Assembly (NCBI GenBank): GCA_029747015.1
Contig: JAKOGI010000435.1
Span: 237,501-301,500 of the forward strand
Reading direction: 5' to 3'
Origin: Carnegiea gigantea
Taxonomy: Eukaryota; Streptophyta; Magnoliopsida; Caryophyllales; Cactaceae
DNA length: 64,000 nt
The translations under genes and the position numbers were made by a program. Positions 10,208-25,469 of the stretch are shown one piece after another; position 1 is the stretch's first letter, and each line of letters starts with the position of its first letter. The notes under the pieces were generated by a model. It ran no database searches. It was not told the origin of the DNA and saw nothing but the letters and a program-made list of their open reading frames with translations.

Positions 10208-11735
10208 ATCAGCAATAAATCATCTGTCACAATTCGAGAAGCAATTCTGATACAATATCAAGTGACGGAGTGGAACATTTTACTTTGTTGTGGCCATTTG
10301 TTTTTAAAATTTATTGTTGATTGTTGCGCTGCAATGGAAGCATGGAGATTGAATTGGATACTACATCAACAAGATACAGTTCGAACATATTTTTACAGTG
10401 GTTTACAAGATGAAATTACTATTGGAGATAATGATCCTACTGCAGTTGCAACATCTATATCATTATGTATTCTGTCACTTGCGTTTGCCATTTCCCCTAT
10501 TCACAGATATGAATGTCATTGAATTCCAAAAACACGGCTTACCGCATGCTCATATTTTGCTTACCTTAGCAAATGAGTACAAGCTAACTTGTGCATAAAA
10601 TATTAATGACGTTATCTACTCAAGCTACCTGATAATGTTAGTGATCCTCTAGCATTTGAAACAGTTACAAGGAACATGATTAATGGTTCATGTGGTAATG
10701 GCGTTTCTTTTGCCCACATATTGATGATAGGAAGTGCACAAAACATTATCCAAAGACCTTCTCTCATGAGACCATTATTAAAGAGAATGGGTTCCTTAAA
10801 TATAGGCGTTGAGATGAGGGTGGACGTGCAACAATTCGTGGTATGAATGTTAACGACATGTGAGTAGTACCATACAATCGTGAACTTTGTGTGAAATATA
10901 ACGCCTATATAAATGATGAGCGCTACACTCAAAAGAAGGTTATTAAGCATCTTTACAAGTGCATGCACAAGAGACCAGATCGAGCAGCTTTTGTTATTGA
11001 AGACAATGATTACAGCACCAAGGAGGAAGTAGGTCCTCCATATAGATTTGTTAATAAAATAGAACAGTATTTAGATTACCTTTATGGCTCACTTATTAAT
11101 GCAAGTTAGAAAATATTTAAGTTTGACATAACCCACCATTACCCGTTTGTTGAATTGCTATAATACCACTTTTTAAGACAATAATACATTGTCCTCAGGG
11201 TTTGAAATGAACTTGAAATCAAGCAACAGAGAGGGTGATAGTGTTCATCAGGTGGTTCGTGTTGATACAGCAAATATGAATGCAAGAAGGTATACCTATG
11301 TAGAATTCCCGACTTATTACGTATGGAATAAGAGCCTTAAGAAATGGACTATAAGGCAAAAAAGGGTATGCGTAGGTCGATTACCATATGCTTACCCTAA
11401 CGTGGGGGTAAGATATTATCTCAAACTATCACTTTATATTGTTTGGTGTGCAGCATGTTTTGATGACTTAAGAAACGTTAATGGAACCCTACACTCAACT
11501 TTCAAAGAAGCTCGCCTAGCAAGTGCGTTATTAGATGGCACTAACGAGTGACATGAAGCATTAGCATGGACAATTGCAGCTAAACTGAGGAGTATGTTTT
11601 GTTCAATGCTTATGTTCTCAAAAGCGGCATAACTTGATCAATTATGGGAAGCACATTGGGAAGATCCCACTGATGACTTGCTTAGAAGGTTACGACGAGT
11701 GCAAACAAACCCCCTATTACAGATAACCATAGAAC
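10208..11735 (+). pseudogene. Helitron Rep remnant, unit 0 (right part)
   Basis: Continues the fragment at 538-635 after Athila-1. It encodes Helitron_like_N and Rep segments: LNWILHQQD and GLQD near 10340-10420, the HUH nuclease motif in GLPHAH (codons for His-Ala-His at 10545-10553), then CVKY and PDRAAFVIED near 10980, and the FPTYYVWNK...GRLPYAYP region at 11300-11400. The Rep tyrosine motif YxxxY reads HLYKC at 10948-10962, so both tyrosine positions are lost. Several stops and frameshifts break it. It ends near the LLRRL-like stretch, with no helicase following. Confidence 0.85.
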
Positions 11736-12380
<645 letters not shown>

Positions 12381-13299
12381 TGTCGACATTATAATCAAAG
12401 AAAATTAATCCAAATAATTAAAATCGAAACAAAAGGTCACCTTAGGTGAAAATATTAATAGTTTCAGTTTTTTCTTTTTAAAGAATATTGGTCCCAAAAT
12501 CTCAAAAAATAGTATTCCTGTAATATATCCAAATAACTAGGAAAAAACTCATATAGATTATAACTAACTTTCCTTTAGCCAATTATATATGTCCTAAATA
12601 TCAGTTAATTACATGCATATTGTTATAATATCTCTAACCCATGACCTAAATATCATTAAAAAAGTAACAAGTCCCAATAACCAAATTAGTATGTCCAAGC
12701 CAGCAAATTTATTGTCCAAGGCAACGCTGATTGAGGTCTGCGCTGATCTTCTTTATGTAACAACTTCATTTCCATTTATATTATTTTCTTTCAATACATT
12801 GTCCATTATGATTCGAGTTAATCTTCTTGTATTTGTAGTGTTCAATATAGATTAAGGAAGAGGTCTGCATTGATTGAGGTCAATTTCAAACATTATATAT
12901 TTGAGGAGTAAAAGAGTTATTACCAAATAAAATATTATTATGATATAAAACTATTTTACATTGCCTTGAAAAAAATCTACTCCCACTTACAACTACATTT
13001 TCTTGTCAACAAAGAGTCCCAAAAAGTTTTAAAAAAACTGAGCACAAATAACTTTTAAAAAAATTGTTTGAGCCCAATCGAATATTGTTGAATGATAACA
13101 ACATAACAAATTACGTAAAAAACACTACTGCTTTCTTCAATACATAACATTTTACTTTGTGACAATAAGACTTAGAAATATAAAGGTAATTGTACATCTA
13201 AAAACGTTATGAGTTACATAAATAACTAAGCATAAGATTTTTCCTTTATAGATTTTACATATATGACTTTGCAACTAAAAGATCCTTAAGCAATCGTTC
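12381..13299 (+). other. Non-coding leader of Helitron unit 1
   Basis: AT-rich sequence without credible coding content, repeated with substitutions at 16232-17131, 20517-21443 and 24548-25469. It runs from the GTCGACATT landmark (12382) to the Rep start. Confidence 0.7.
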
Positions 13300-15600
13300 A
13301 TGCAATCATTACAGGGAGACCCACTAAGTAGTCAAAGAGTTCAAAAGCATTTAGAATTTTGGCTAGCTCTCCACAACATAAGATGGAGACTATTTATGCA
13401 ATGTAATCAAGATGAGATACCTGCACAATATACACAAGAACATGACGGATATCAAGCGGAAGCCAAAGCATAACAATTAGCCATATCCCATGCTACAGCA
13501 AACATTGATATTCTATGAAGTGAATGCCAAGACCCACCTACTACTTGAACTCTAACCCACCTAAAAAATTTACAGAGTGATGGTCATTAACAGGAAGGAT
13601 GGTTTCACGTAGCCACCACAAAGCCACTATGTGGTTAGGTGACAAGATTAGGAGTAGCAGCATTTCCCAACTGCGATTCACTTTATGTTGTCAAAATGGA
13701 TATGTCATATTGCCAAACTTGCCTCTAGCTCCTCCACCTGTAGACACATTACTAAATGGTCTAAATTTTACTTAACATGTTAGAGCTTGCAACTCAACGT
13801 TATCATCTACTTGAAAGGGTGGGACAATTGACTACTCTGTAATGGATGGTAATGGTCCTTACTCCTTCCGTATCAATGGGCAAAAATACCATCACAATCG
13901 TTGTTTGCTCCCAAAATAAGGAAGAAAGCCAGGATTTGCTTAATTATACACCCACGATACACATGATGAAGTACAGAACCGATGCAGGGCTTTGAATAGC
14001 CAGCAAAGTGTTAAAGGGCTGATCTGATAATTTCGGAGGCACTACAATGAATACTTCATTTAGTAAATCCTTTTGTGGGGGTCTTTCAAAATGCAAGGGA
14101 TACCATACATGCCACCAAAATTACTGAGTTAATAATTTGCATAATCGAAGCACGGTCAGGGTGCCAATACACAAGGCCCAGCGCAGGTGAAGAGGCAGCT
14201 CTCAACATATGTGCTAAGCATACTGATGAGGGCGCCCGAGACATTGTTGTTTGCAATATGGACTGAAACTTGCAGCTTATATATGAAAGCCACCCATCCT
14301 ACATGCCTCTTCAATATCCCTTTTATTTCCGTACGGAATCGATGGTTGGTCAGAACACACCATGTGCTAAAGGGTAAATTAGCAGTAGATCATCTGTCGC
14401 AATGCAAGAGTTAGATGCAATCCTCATACAATATCGAGTGAATGAGTGCGATTTACTTCATTGTGGCTAGTTGTTTTTAAAATTCACTGTTGATTCTTAC
14501 AGTGTAATGGAAGCATGGAGATTGAATTCGATACTACTTCATCGATGTGCAGTTCAATCATATATGTACAGGGGTTTACAACATGCAATCACTGCTAGAG
14601 ATAATGATCCTATAGCAGTTGGAACATCTATATCATTATGTATTTCGTAACTTCAGTTTGTCATTTCCCCTATTTAAATATATGAATGTTACTAAATTCC
14701 AAAACCATGGCTTACTGCATGCTCATATTTTGCTTACCTTAGCAAATGAGTAAAAGCCAACTTATGCATAAATTAACGTTATACGCTCAAGCTACCTGAT
14801 AATGTCAGTGACCCTTTAGCATTTGAAACAGTTACAAGGCACATGATTCATAGTCCATGTGGTAATGGTGTTTCTCATTCCCATATATGGATGGTAGGAA
14901 GTGCACAAAACATTATCTAAAGACCTTCTGCAATGAGACTATTATTGAAGAGAATGGGTTCGTTTAATATAAGCATAGAGAAGATGGTAGAAGTGTGACA
15001 ATTCGTGGTATGAATGTTGATAACAGGTGGGTTGTACCATACCATTGTGAACTTTGTGTGAAATATGATACCCGTAAAAATGTTGAACGCTGCGATCAAA
15101 AAAAGGTTATTAAGTATCTTTACAAGTGTACGCATAAGGAACCTGATCTAGCAACCTTTGTTATTAAAGACAATGCTCATATTATCAAGGATGAAGTAGG
15201 TCCTTGATATAGACGGGGTGATAAAATCCACCAGTATTTAGATCATTGTTATGTCTCACATATCATGTAATTTAGAGAATATTTGAGTTTCTCAGAGCCC
15301 ATCGTTACCCATTCATTGAATTCCAATAGTACCACTTACTAGGACAACAACACGTTGTCCTCAAGGTTTGAAATGAACTTCATAATGTGGTAAATCAAGG
15401 AACAGAGAGGGTGACAGTGTTCATCTCGTGGTTTCGTGCTGATATAGCTAATATGAATGCAACAAGATACACCTAGGCAGAGCTCCCCACATATTACGTA
15501 TGGAATATGAGCCTCAATGAATAGACTAGAAGACAACAAAGGGTTTGCGTAGGTCGATTACCATAAGCTTACCCCAACATGGGCCAAGTCATTATCTATG
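13300..15600 (+). pseudogene. Helitron Rep remnant, unit 1 (with internal deletion)
   Basis: Same content and order as the other units. The N-terminal Cys-type stretch before CCQNGYVILPNLPL is near 13690, the YTHDTHDEV-type Helitron stretch at 13940-13975, YMPLQYPFYF at about 14304, His-Ala-His of the HUH motif at 14718-14726, and YxxxY as YLYKC at 15115-15129: first Tyr kept, second changed to Cys. The Rep 3' part jumps at about 15583 from the LPxAYPNMG region directly into the tail, losing roughly 250 bases present in units 0, 2 and 3. Many stops and frameshifts. Confidence 0.82.
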
Positions 15601-16231
<631 letters not shown>

Positions 16232-17131
16232 GTCGACATTAAAATCAACTAAAATTAAGCCAAACGATTAAAACTAGGCCAAAAAATCACGTTGACGAAG
16301 AATATTAGTAGTTTCATTTTTTTTGCATTTTAAAGAATATCGGAAATCTCAAGAAATATTATTCCTATAGTATGCCCAATTAATTCGGAAAAAGCTCGTA
16401 TGGATTATAATGAGCTCTCCTGTAACTAAATATATATGTCCTAAATATCAATCAATTATATGAATATTCTAATAACATCTCTAAATAAAATATACATGAC
16501 CTAAATATTGTTAAAAACGGAAACGTGTCCCAACAATCAAATTAGTGTGTCCAGGCTAGCAAATTTATTGTCTAAGGCAATCTTGAAGTAACAACTTCAT
16601 TTCCATTTATACTGTTTTCTTTTAATTCATTGTCCATTATGATTCGATTTAATCTTCTTGAATTTGTAGGCATCAACGTAGATCAAGGAAGAGGTTTGCA
16701 TCGATCGAGGTCAATTTCAAACATTATACATATATAAGGAATAAAAGAGTTATTACAAAATAAAATATTATTATGATAGAAAACTCTTTTACCTTGCCTT
16801 GAGCAAAATCAGCTCGCACTTACAACTACGTTTTCTAGTCGAAAAAGAACACCAAAAAGTTTTAAAAAAACTAAGCATAAATAACTTTTAAAAATTATTT
16901 GAATCCAATCAAATAACGTTGAATGATAACAAATAACAAATTACATAAAAACACTACTTCTGCTTCCTTCAATACATCACATTTTACTCTGTGATAATTA
17001 GACTTATAAATATAAAGGCAATTGTAAACCTAAACACATTATGAATGATATAAATAACTAAGCATAAGATTTTTGCATTATGGATTTTACATGTATGACT
17101 TTGAGACTAAAAGACCCTTAAACAATCGTTC
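16232..17131 (+). other. Non-coding leader of Helitron unit 2
   Basis: Colinear with the leader of unit 1 and just as devoid of coding signal. It starts at GTCGACATT (16232). Confidence 0.7.
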
Positions 17132-19735
17132 ATGCAGTCGTGGGGAGAGACTCGGCAAGTAGCCAAGGAATTCAAAATGGTTTATAATTTGGGCCAGCTC
17201 CTGTCAACATAAAATGGAGACTATTTATGCAATGTAATCAAGATAAGGTACCTGCATGATATATATAAGAACATGAATGATATCAAGTGGAAGCCAAATC
17301 ATTACAATTAGCTATATCCCGTGCTGCAGCAAACACTAACATTCTATAAAGTGAATGCTAAGACCCGCCTACTACTTGAATTCTAATCCATGTGGGAAAT
17401 TTGCAGAGCGATGGTCATTCACAAGAAGGATGGTTTCTTATAGCCACTGCAAAGCTACTATGTGGTTACGTGAAAAGATTAGAAGTAGCAGCATTTCTTA
17501 ACCGTGATTCACATTATGTTGTCAAAATGGATGTGTCATATTGCCAAGCTTGCCGCTAGCTCCTCATCCTCTACACATATTACTGAATGATCTAAATTTT
17601 ACCCAACATGTTACAGATTAGAACTCAATGTTATCATTTACTACAAAGGGTGGGACGATTGACCACTGCGTAATGGAGGCCATGGTCCTTACTCCTTCCG
17701 TATCGGTGGGCAAAACTACCATGACATTGGTTCTTTATGGGAAGAAAGCCAAGATTTAATCAGTTATACACCCATGATACACATGATGAAGTGCAGAACC
17801 AATGCAGGGCGTTGAATCGCCAACAAAGTGTTAACAGGGCTAATCTGGCAATTTCAAAGGCATTACAATTAATACTTCATTTAGTAAATCCTTATATGGG
17901 GGTCCTTCAAAATGCATGGGATATCTTACGTGCCACAAAAATTGTTGACTAAAGAATTTGAATCATCGAAGCGCGATCAGGATGCCAATACACCAGGCCC
18001 AAAGCAGATGGAGTGCTAGCTTTCAAAGTACGTGGTGAGCATATTGATGAGGATACCCAAGACGTCAGTGTTTACAATATGGAGTGAAACTTACAGTTTA
18101 TATACGAAACTCAACAATCCCATATGCCTCTCCAATATCCCTTGTATTTTCATGTGGAATGGATGGTTGCTCAAAACACATCATGCGTTAAAGGGTCAAT
18201 TAGCTGTAGATCATCTGTCACAATGTGAGAGTCATACGCAATCCTGATACAATATCGAGCGAATGAGTTGAACATTTTACTTCATTGTGGTTGTTTGTTT
18301 TTAAAATTCATTGTTGATTGTTATGTCGCAATGCAAGCATCGAGACTGAATTAAGTACGATGTCACCAAGGTACAGCTCCAACTGATTTGTACAGTGGCT
18401 TGCAAGACACAAACATTGCTGGAGATAATGATCCTACTGCATTTGGAACATGTATATCATTATGTATTCCATCACTCAAGTTCGTTGTTTCTCTTATTCA
18501 CACATATGAATGTTATTGAATTCCAAAAACATTGCTTACCGCATGCTCATATTCTCCTTACCTTAGAAAATGAGTATATGCCAACTTGTGCATAAAATAT
18601 TAACAACGTTATATGCTCAAACAACTTAGTAATGTTAGTGACCCTCTAGCATTTGAAATAGTTACAATGCACATGATTCACAGACGATGTGGTAATGATG
18701 TTTCTTATGCCATTGCATGGATGGTAGGAAGTGCACAAAACATTATCCAAAGCCTTCTCCAATGACACCATTATTAAAGAGAATGGGTTCGTCAAATATA
18801 AGCATAGAGATGATGGTAGAAGCGTAACAATTCGTGGTATGAATGTCGGTAATAGGTGGGTTGTGCTATACAATCGAGAACTTTGTGTGAAATATGATGC
18901 TATATAAATGTTGAGCGTTGCGCTCAAAAGAAGGTTATTAAGCATCTTTACAAGTGTAGGCACAAGGGACCTAATTTGGCAACCTTTGTTATCAAAGGCA
19001 ATCTGACAGTATCAAGGATGAAGTAGGTCCTTGATATAGACGGGTTCATAAAATATAACAGTATTTAGATTATCGTTATGTGTCACCTATATGTAATTTA
19101 GAGAATATTTGAGTTTCATAGAGCCCATCATTACCTGTTCGTTGAATTCCTACAATACCACTTATCAGCGCAACAATATGTTGTCTTTAGTGTTTGAAAT
19201 GAACTTCATGATGTGGTAAATCAAGGAACAGAGTGGGTGATAGTGCTCATCACGTGGTTTCGTGCTGATATAGCGATTATGAATTCAACAAGATACGCCT
19301 ATGCATAATTCCCAACTCATTACATATGGAACAAGAGCCTCAAGAAGTAGAATATAAGACAATGAAGGGTTTGCATAGGTCGATTACCATATGCTTACCT
19401 CAACATAGGGGTAAGACATTATCTTAGAATATCACTGCATATTGTTCGGGCTGCAGCATGTTTTGATTACTTAAGAATTCTTAATGAAAACCGACACTAA
19501 ATTTTCAAAGAAGCTTGCTTAGTACGTGGGCTATCAGATGACACTAGCGAGTGGCATGAAGCATTCATAGAAGCACCAGCAAGGGCAATTAGGGCTAAGC
19601 TAAGGACTATGTTTTGTTCAATGCTTATGTTCTGAAAAATGGCGCAACTTAATCAATTCTGGGAAGTACATTAGGAAGATCTCACTCATGACCTTCTTAG
19701 AAGGTTACATTGAGTGCAAACAAACCCTCCACTAT
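17132..19735 (+). pseudogene. Helitron Rep remnant, unit 2
   Basis: Starts at ATGCAGTCGTGG (17132). It has the Cys-type N-terminal region near 17440-17560, LYTHDTHDEVQNQCRALN at 17758-17815, YMPLQYP-like near 18124, His-Ala-His at 18542-18550, and YxxxY read as HLYKC at 18943-18957, with both Tyr lost. The 3' part (GRLPYAYL, then the LFRGL and DDTSEWHEA-like stretch at 19510-19570) is present. Numerous stops and frameshifts. No helicase follows. Confidence 0.82.
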
Positions 19736-20088
19736 AGATAACTATAGAACAGAGGAGAAACCTAGGATAGATGAGCTTGAGTTAATCTACGCTTTTATAA
19801 GATAGCAATGCAGTGATGAGGTAGATTTCTCCTCAATTCTCATGAATTAGAGTTTTTAGACAGTTGGATACAATATCTCTCTTGACCTTAACCATTGCTT
19901 CAATTGCTACTACATTTAAGTGAAATCCAAAATTGCCAAGATTGCTTCTCTCATATTTACTCTCATCTGTCGATGTATATGTGTGTGTATATGCGTGTGT
20001 GTGTGCGTGTGTCTGTCTCTGTATGTGTGTGTGTGTATATATGTATGTATGTATGTATGTATATGTATGTATGTGTCTATGCGTACAA

Positions 20089-20122
<34 letters not shown>

Positions 20123-20460
20123 GTTTATACACACGCACAGACACACACAAACATATATATATATATATATATATATCTATATATTATTATATTAATATAT
20201 ATAATATCTGGTATATATAGGTATAGATCGATAGATCATACATACATAGATGTATACTATATATAATATAATATATATGATTAGTAGTATATAATGTATA
20301 ATATTTATATGTATATGGTTTAAAATATATATATGTCTATTAAATCTATAGCATCTATGCACATACATCATAAGACATACATGCACTACATATACATATA
20401 TAGATTATATTATATCTATATATATTATTATATATCATTAATAATATATTTTTGTCTACA

Positions 20461-20491
<31 letters not shown>

Positions 20492-20516
20492 TTATATTTA
20501 TATATTACTCTCATGT
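19736..20516 (+). repeat. Unit 2 tail and complex TA/GT/CA microsatellite
   Basis: Tail to about 19950, then about 19975-20505 of degenerate (GT)n, (CA)n, (TATG)n and (TA)n. It is flanked by TACTCTCATCTGTCGATGTA and TACTCTCATGTGCCGACATT, the closest pair of flanking repeats in the array. Confidence 0.88.
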
Positions 20517-21443
20517 GCCGACATTAAAATGAAAGAAAATTAAGCCAAATGATTAAAACCGGGAGAAAAACTCACCTTGACGAAGAACATTAGTAGTTTC
20601 ATTTTTTTACGTTTTAAAGAATATCAGTCCCGAAATCTTAAAAAATATTATTCCGATAATATGCCAAATTAATTAGGAAAAGTCCCGTATAGATTATAAT
20701 TAGATTTCTTGTAGCTAAATATATATGTCCTAAATATCAATCAATTATATTCATGTTCTAATAACATCTCTAAATAAAATATACAAGACCTAAATGTCAT
20801 TAAAAATGCAAACATGTCCCTACAGTCAAATTAGTGTGTCCAGGCCGGTAAATTTATTGTCCAAGGCAGCATTAATTGATGTCTGCATTGATCCTCTTGA
20901 AGTAACAACTTCATTTCCATTTATATTATTTTCTTTTAATTCATTGTCCATCATGATTCGATTTAATCTTCATGAATTTGTAGGGACCAACATAGATCAA
21001 GGAAGAGGTTTGCATTGATCGAGGTCAATTTCAAACAGGATATATTTAAGGAATAAAAGAGTTATTACAAAATAAAATATTATTATGACAAAAAACTCTT
21101 TTACCTTTCCTTGAACAAAATCTACTCCCACCTACAAGTCCATTTTCTTATCGAAAAAGAGCGCCAAAAAGTTTAAAAAAAACTGAGCACAAATAACTCT
21201 TAAAAATTGTTTGAATCCAATCGAATAATGTTGAATGATAACAAATAACAAATTACATAAAAACACTACTTCTGCTTTCTTTAATATATGGCATTCTACT
21301 CTGTGATAATTAGACTTATAAATATAAAGGTAATTGCATACTTAAACACATTACGAATGACATAAACAACTAAGCATAAGATTTTTCCTTTATAGATTTT
21401 ACATGTACGTCTTTGTGACTAAAAGACCCTTAAACAATTGTTC
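20517..21443 (+). other. Non-coding leader of Helitron unit 3
   Basis: Colinear with the other leaders; nothing coding seen. Confidence 0.7.
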
Positions 21444-24050
21444 ATGCAGTCATGGAGACCTGCCAAGTAGTCAAGGAATTCAAAATGGTTTAGAATTTAG
21501 GCGAGCTCCACTCAACACAAGATGGAGACTATTTATGCAATGTAATCAAGATAAGATACCAGCACGATATGCATAAGAACATGAATGATATCAAGCGGAA
21601 GCCAAATCATTACAAATAGCTATATCCCGTGCTGCAGCGAACATTAACATTCTATAAAGTGAACGCCGAGACCTGCCTACTACTTGAACTCTAGTCTGCA
21701 CAGAAAATTTACAGAGCGATGGTCATTCATAGGAAGGATGGTTTCTTGTAGCCACTGTAAAGCCGCTATGTGGTTACGTGGAAAGATTAGGAGTAGCATT
21801 TCTCAACCACAATTCACTTTATGTTGTTAAAATGGACGTGTCATATTGCCAAACTTGCCTCTAGCTCCTCCTCCTATAGACACATTACTAAATGATCTAA
21901 ATTTCACCCAACATGTTAGAGCTTAGAACTTAATGTTATCATTTACTTCAAAGGGTGGGATGATTGACCACTCTATAATGGATGGTCATGGTCCTTACTC
22001 CTTCCGTATCAGTAGGCAAAACTACCATGACATTGGTTCTTTAGTCCCAAAATAAGGAAGAAAGCCAAGATTTAATCAGTTATACACCCACGATACACAT
22101 GATGAAGTGCGGAACTGATATAGGGCTTTGAGTAGCCAGCAAAGTGCCAACAGGGCTGATCTGGCAATTTCGAAGGCATTATAATGAATACTTCATTTGG
22201 TAAATCCTTATGGGGGGGTCTTTCAAAATGTGCAGGATATCTTACGTGTCCCCAAAATTGTTGACTAAAGAATTTGAATCATCGAAGCATGATCAGGACG
22301 CCAATACACAAGGCCCAAAGCAGATGGAGTGTTAGCTCTCAAAGTATGTGGTGAGCATATTAATGAGGATACCCCAGATGTCATTGTTTACAATATGGGG
22401 TGAAACTTGTAGTTTATATATGGAACTCAACAATCCTATATGCTCTCCAATATCCCTTTTATTTCCATATGAAATCAATGGTTGGTCAGAGCACATCATG
22501 TGTTAAAGGGTCCATCAGCTCTAGATCATCTGTCACAATGCGAGTGTTATATGCAATCCTTATACAATATCAAGCGAATGAGTGGAACATTTTACTTCAT
22601 TGTGGCCATTTGTTTTTAAAATTCATTGTTGACTGTTATGTCGTAATGGAAGCATCGGGATTGAATTAAATACAACGTCATCGAGGTACAGTTCCAGCTT
22701 ATTTGTACAGTGGTTTACAAAATGTAATCATTACTGGAGATAATGATCCTACTACAATTGGAATATCTATATCATTATGTATTCCGTCACTTAAGTTCGT
22801 CATTTCTCTTATTCACACATATGAATGTTATTGAATTCCAAAAACTTGGCTTACCACATGCTCATATTCTACTTACCTTAGAAAATGAGTATATGCCAAC
22901 TTGTGCATAAAAATATGAATAACGTTATATGCTCAAACTGCCTGATAATGTTAGTGACCCTCTAGCATTTGAAATACTTACAATGCACATGATTCACTGC
23001 CAATGTGGTAATGATGTTTCCTATGCCATTACGTGGATGGTAGAAGTGCACAAAATATTAACCAAAGACCTTATCCAATGAGACCATTATTAAAGAGAAT
23101 GGATTCATCAAATACAGGCGTAGAGATGATGGTAGATGTGTAACAATTCGGGGCATGAATGTTGATAACAGGTGAGTTGTACCATACAATCGTGAACTTT
23201 GTGTGAAATATGATGCTTATATAAATACTGAGCGCTGTGCTCTAAAGAAGGTCATTAAGTATCTTTACAAGTGTATGCACGAGGGACCTGATCGAGCAAC
23301 CTTTGTTATTGAAGACAATGCTTGGGGTACCAAGGATGAAGTAGGTCCTTGATATAGACGGGTTGATAAAATACAAGAGCATTTAGACTATCGTTAAGTC
23401 TCGCCTGTTGATGCAATTTGGAGGATATTTGAATTTGATATAACCCATCGTTACCCATTTGTTGAATTGCTACAATATCACTTACGAGGACAACAATACT
23501 GTCCTCAAGGTTTGAAATGAACTTCATGATGTGGTAAATTAAGGAACGGAGAGGGTGACAGTGTTCATCGCGTGGTTTTGTGCTGATAAAGCAAATATGA
23601 ATGCAAGAAGATATACCTATGTAGAATTCCTGACTTCTCACGTACGGAATAAGAGCCTTAAGAAAGGGACTATAAGACAACAATGGTTTGTATAGGCCGA
23701 TTACCATATGCTTACCCTAACATGGGGGTATGGCATTATCTCATAATATCAATGCGTATTGTTTGAGGTGTAGCATGTTTTGATGACAAGAATTGTTAAT
23801 GGAACCCTACACTCAACTTTCAAGGAAGCTTGCTTAGGATGTGGGCTATCTAATGACACTAATGAGTGGGATAAAGCATTGGTAGAAGCATCAGCATGGG
23901 CAGTACGGGCAAAACTAAGTAGTATGTTTTGTTCAATGCTTCTGTTCTTAAAAGTAGCGCAACATGATCAACTATGGGAAGTACTTTGGGAAGGTCTCAC
24001 TGTAGAAGGTTACAACGAGAGCAAACGAACCCCTTATTGCAGATAAGTAC
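21444..24050 (+). pseudogene. Helitron Rep remnant, unit 3
   Basis: Starts at ATGCAGTCATGGAG. Landmarks follow in the same order: LPNLPLAPP near 21855, the YTHDTHDEV-like stretch at 22080-22110, a damaged YMPLQYP stretch near 22438, His-Ala-His at 22857-22865, YxxxY as YLYKC at 23260-23274 (second Tyr to Cys), the FDITHRYPFVELLQY-like stretch at 23430-23480, and the C-terminal block open over 23780-24046 (NGTLHSTFKEACL ... ASAWAV). It is among the better-preserved units at the 3' end but still has many stops. Confidence 0.84.
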
Positions 24051-24547
<497 letters not shown>

Positions 24548-25469
24548 GTTGACATTATAATCAAAGCAAATTAGGCCAAATAATTAACACTAGCATAAAA
24601 AGTCACCTTAGATGAAGAATATTAATGGTTTTAATTTTTTTGCTTTTTAAAGAATATTGGTCCCGAAATCTCAAAAAATAGTGTTCCCATCATATATCCA
24701 AATAATTAGGAAAAAACTTATACAGATTATAATGAACTTTCCTTTGACTAAATATTTATGTCCTAAATATCCATAAATTCTTTGCATATTCTTATAATAT
24801 CCCTAATAAAATATACACGACATAAATATCATTAAAAAAGGAAACATGTCCTAATAACCAAAATAGTGTGTCCAAGCTGGCAAATTTATTGTCCAAGGCA
24901 GCACAGATTGAGGTCTGCATTGATCTTCTTGAAGTAACAACTTCATTTCAATTTATATTATTTTCTTTTAATTCGTTATCCATTATGATTTGATTTAATC
25001 TTCTTCAATTTCTAGGGATCGATATAGATTAACGAAGAGGTCTGCATGGATTGAGGTCAATTTCAACATTACATACCTAAGGAATAAATGAGCTATTACC
25101 AAATGAAATATTATTATGACATAAAACTCTTTTACCTGGCCTTAGACAAAATCTACTCCCACTAATAACTACGTTTGCTTCCAAGCAGAGCGCCAAAAAG
25201 TTTCAAAAAAACATAGCACAACTAATGTTTAAAAATTGTTTGAACCCAATTGAGTAGCATTGAATGATAACAACATAACAAATTACATAAGAACACTACT
25301 TCTGCTTTCTTAAATACATAACATTTTACTCTGTGATAATTAGGCTTACAAATATAAAGGCAATTGTATACTTACACATATTACAAGTGACATAAATAAC
25401 TAACCACAAGCTTTTTCCTTTATAGATTTTACATGTATGACTTTGTAACTAAAAGATCCTTAAACAATC
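24548..25469 (+). other. Non-coding leader of Helitron unit 4
   Basis: Colinear with the other leaders; no coding signal. Confidence 0.7.
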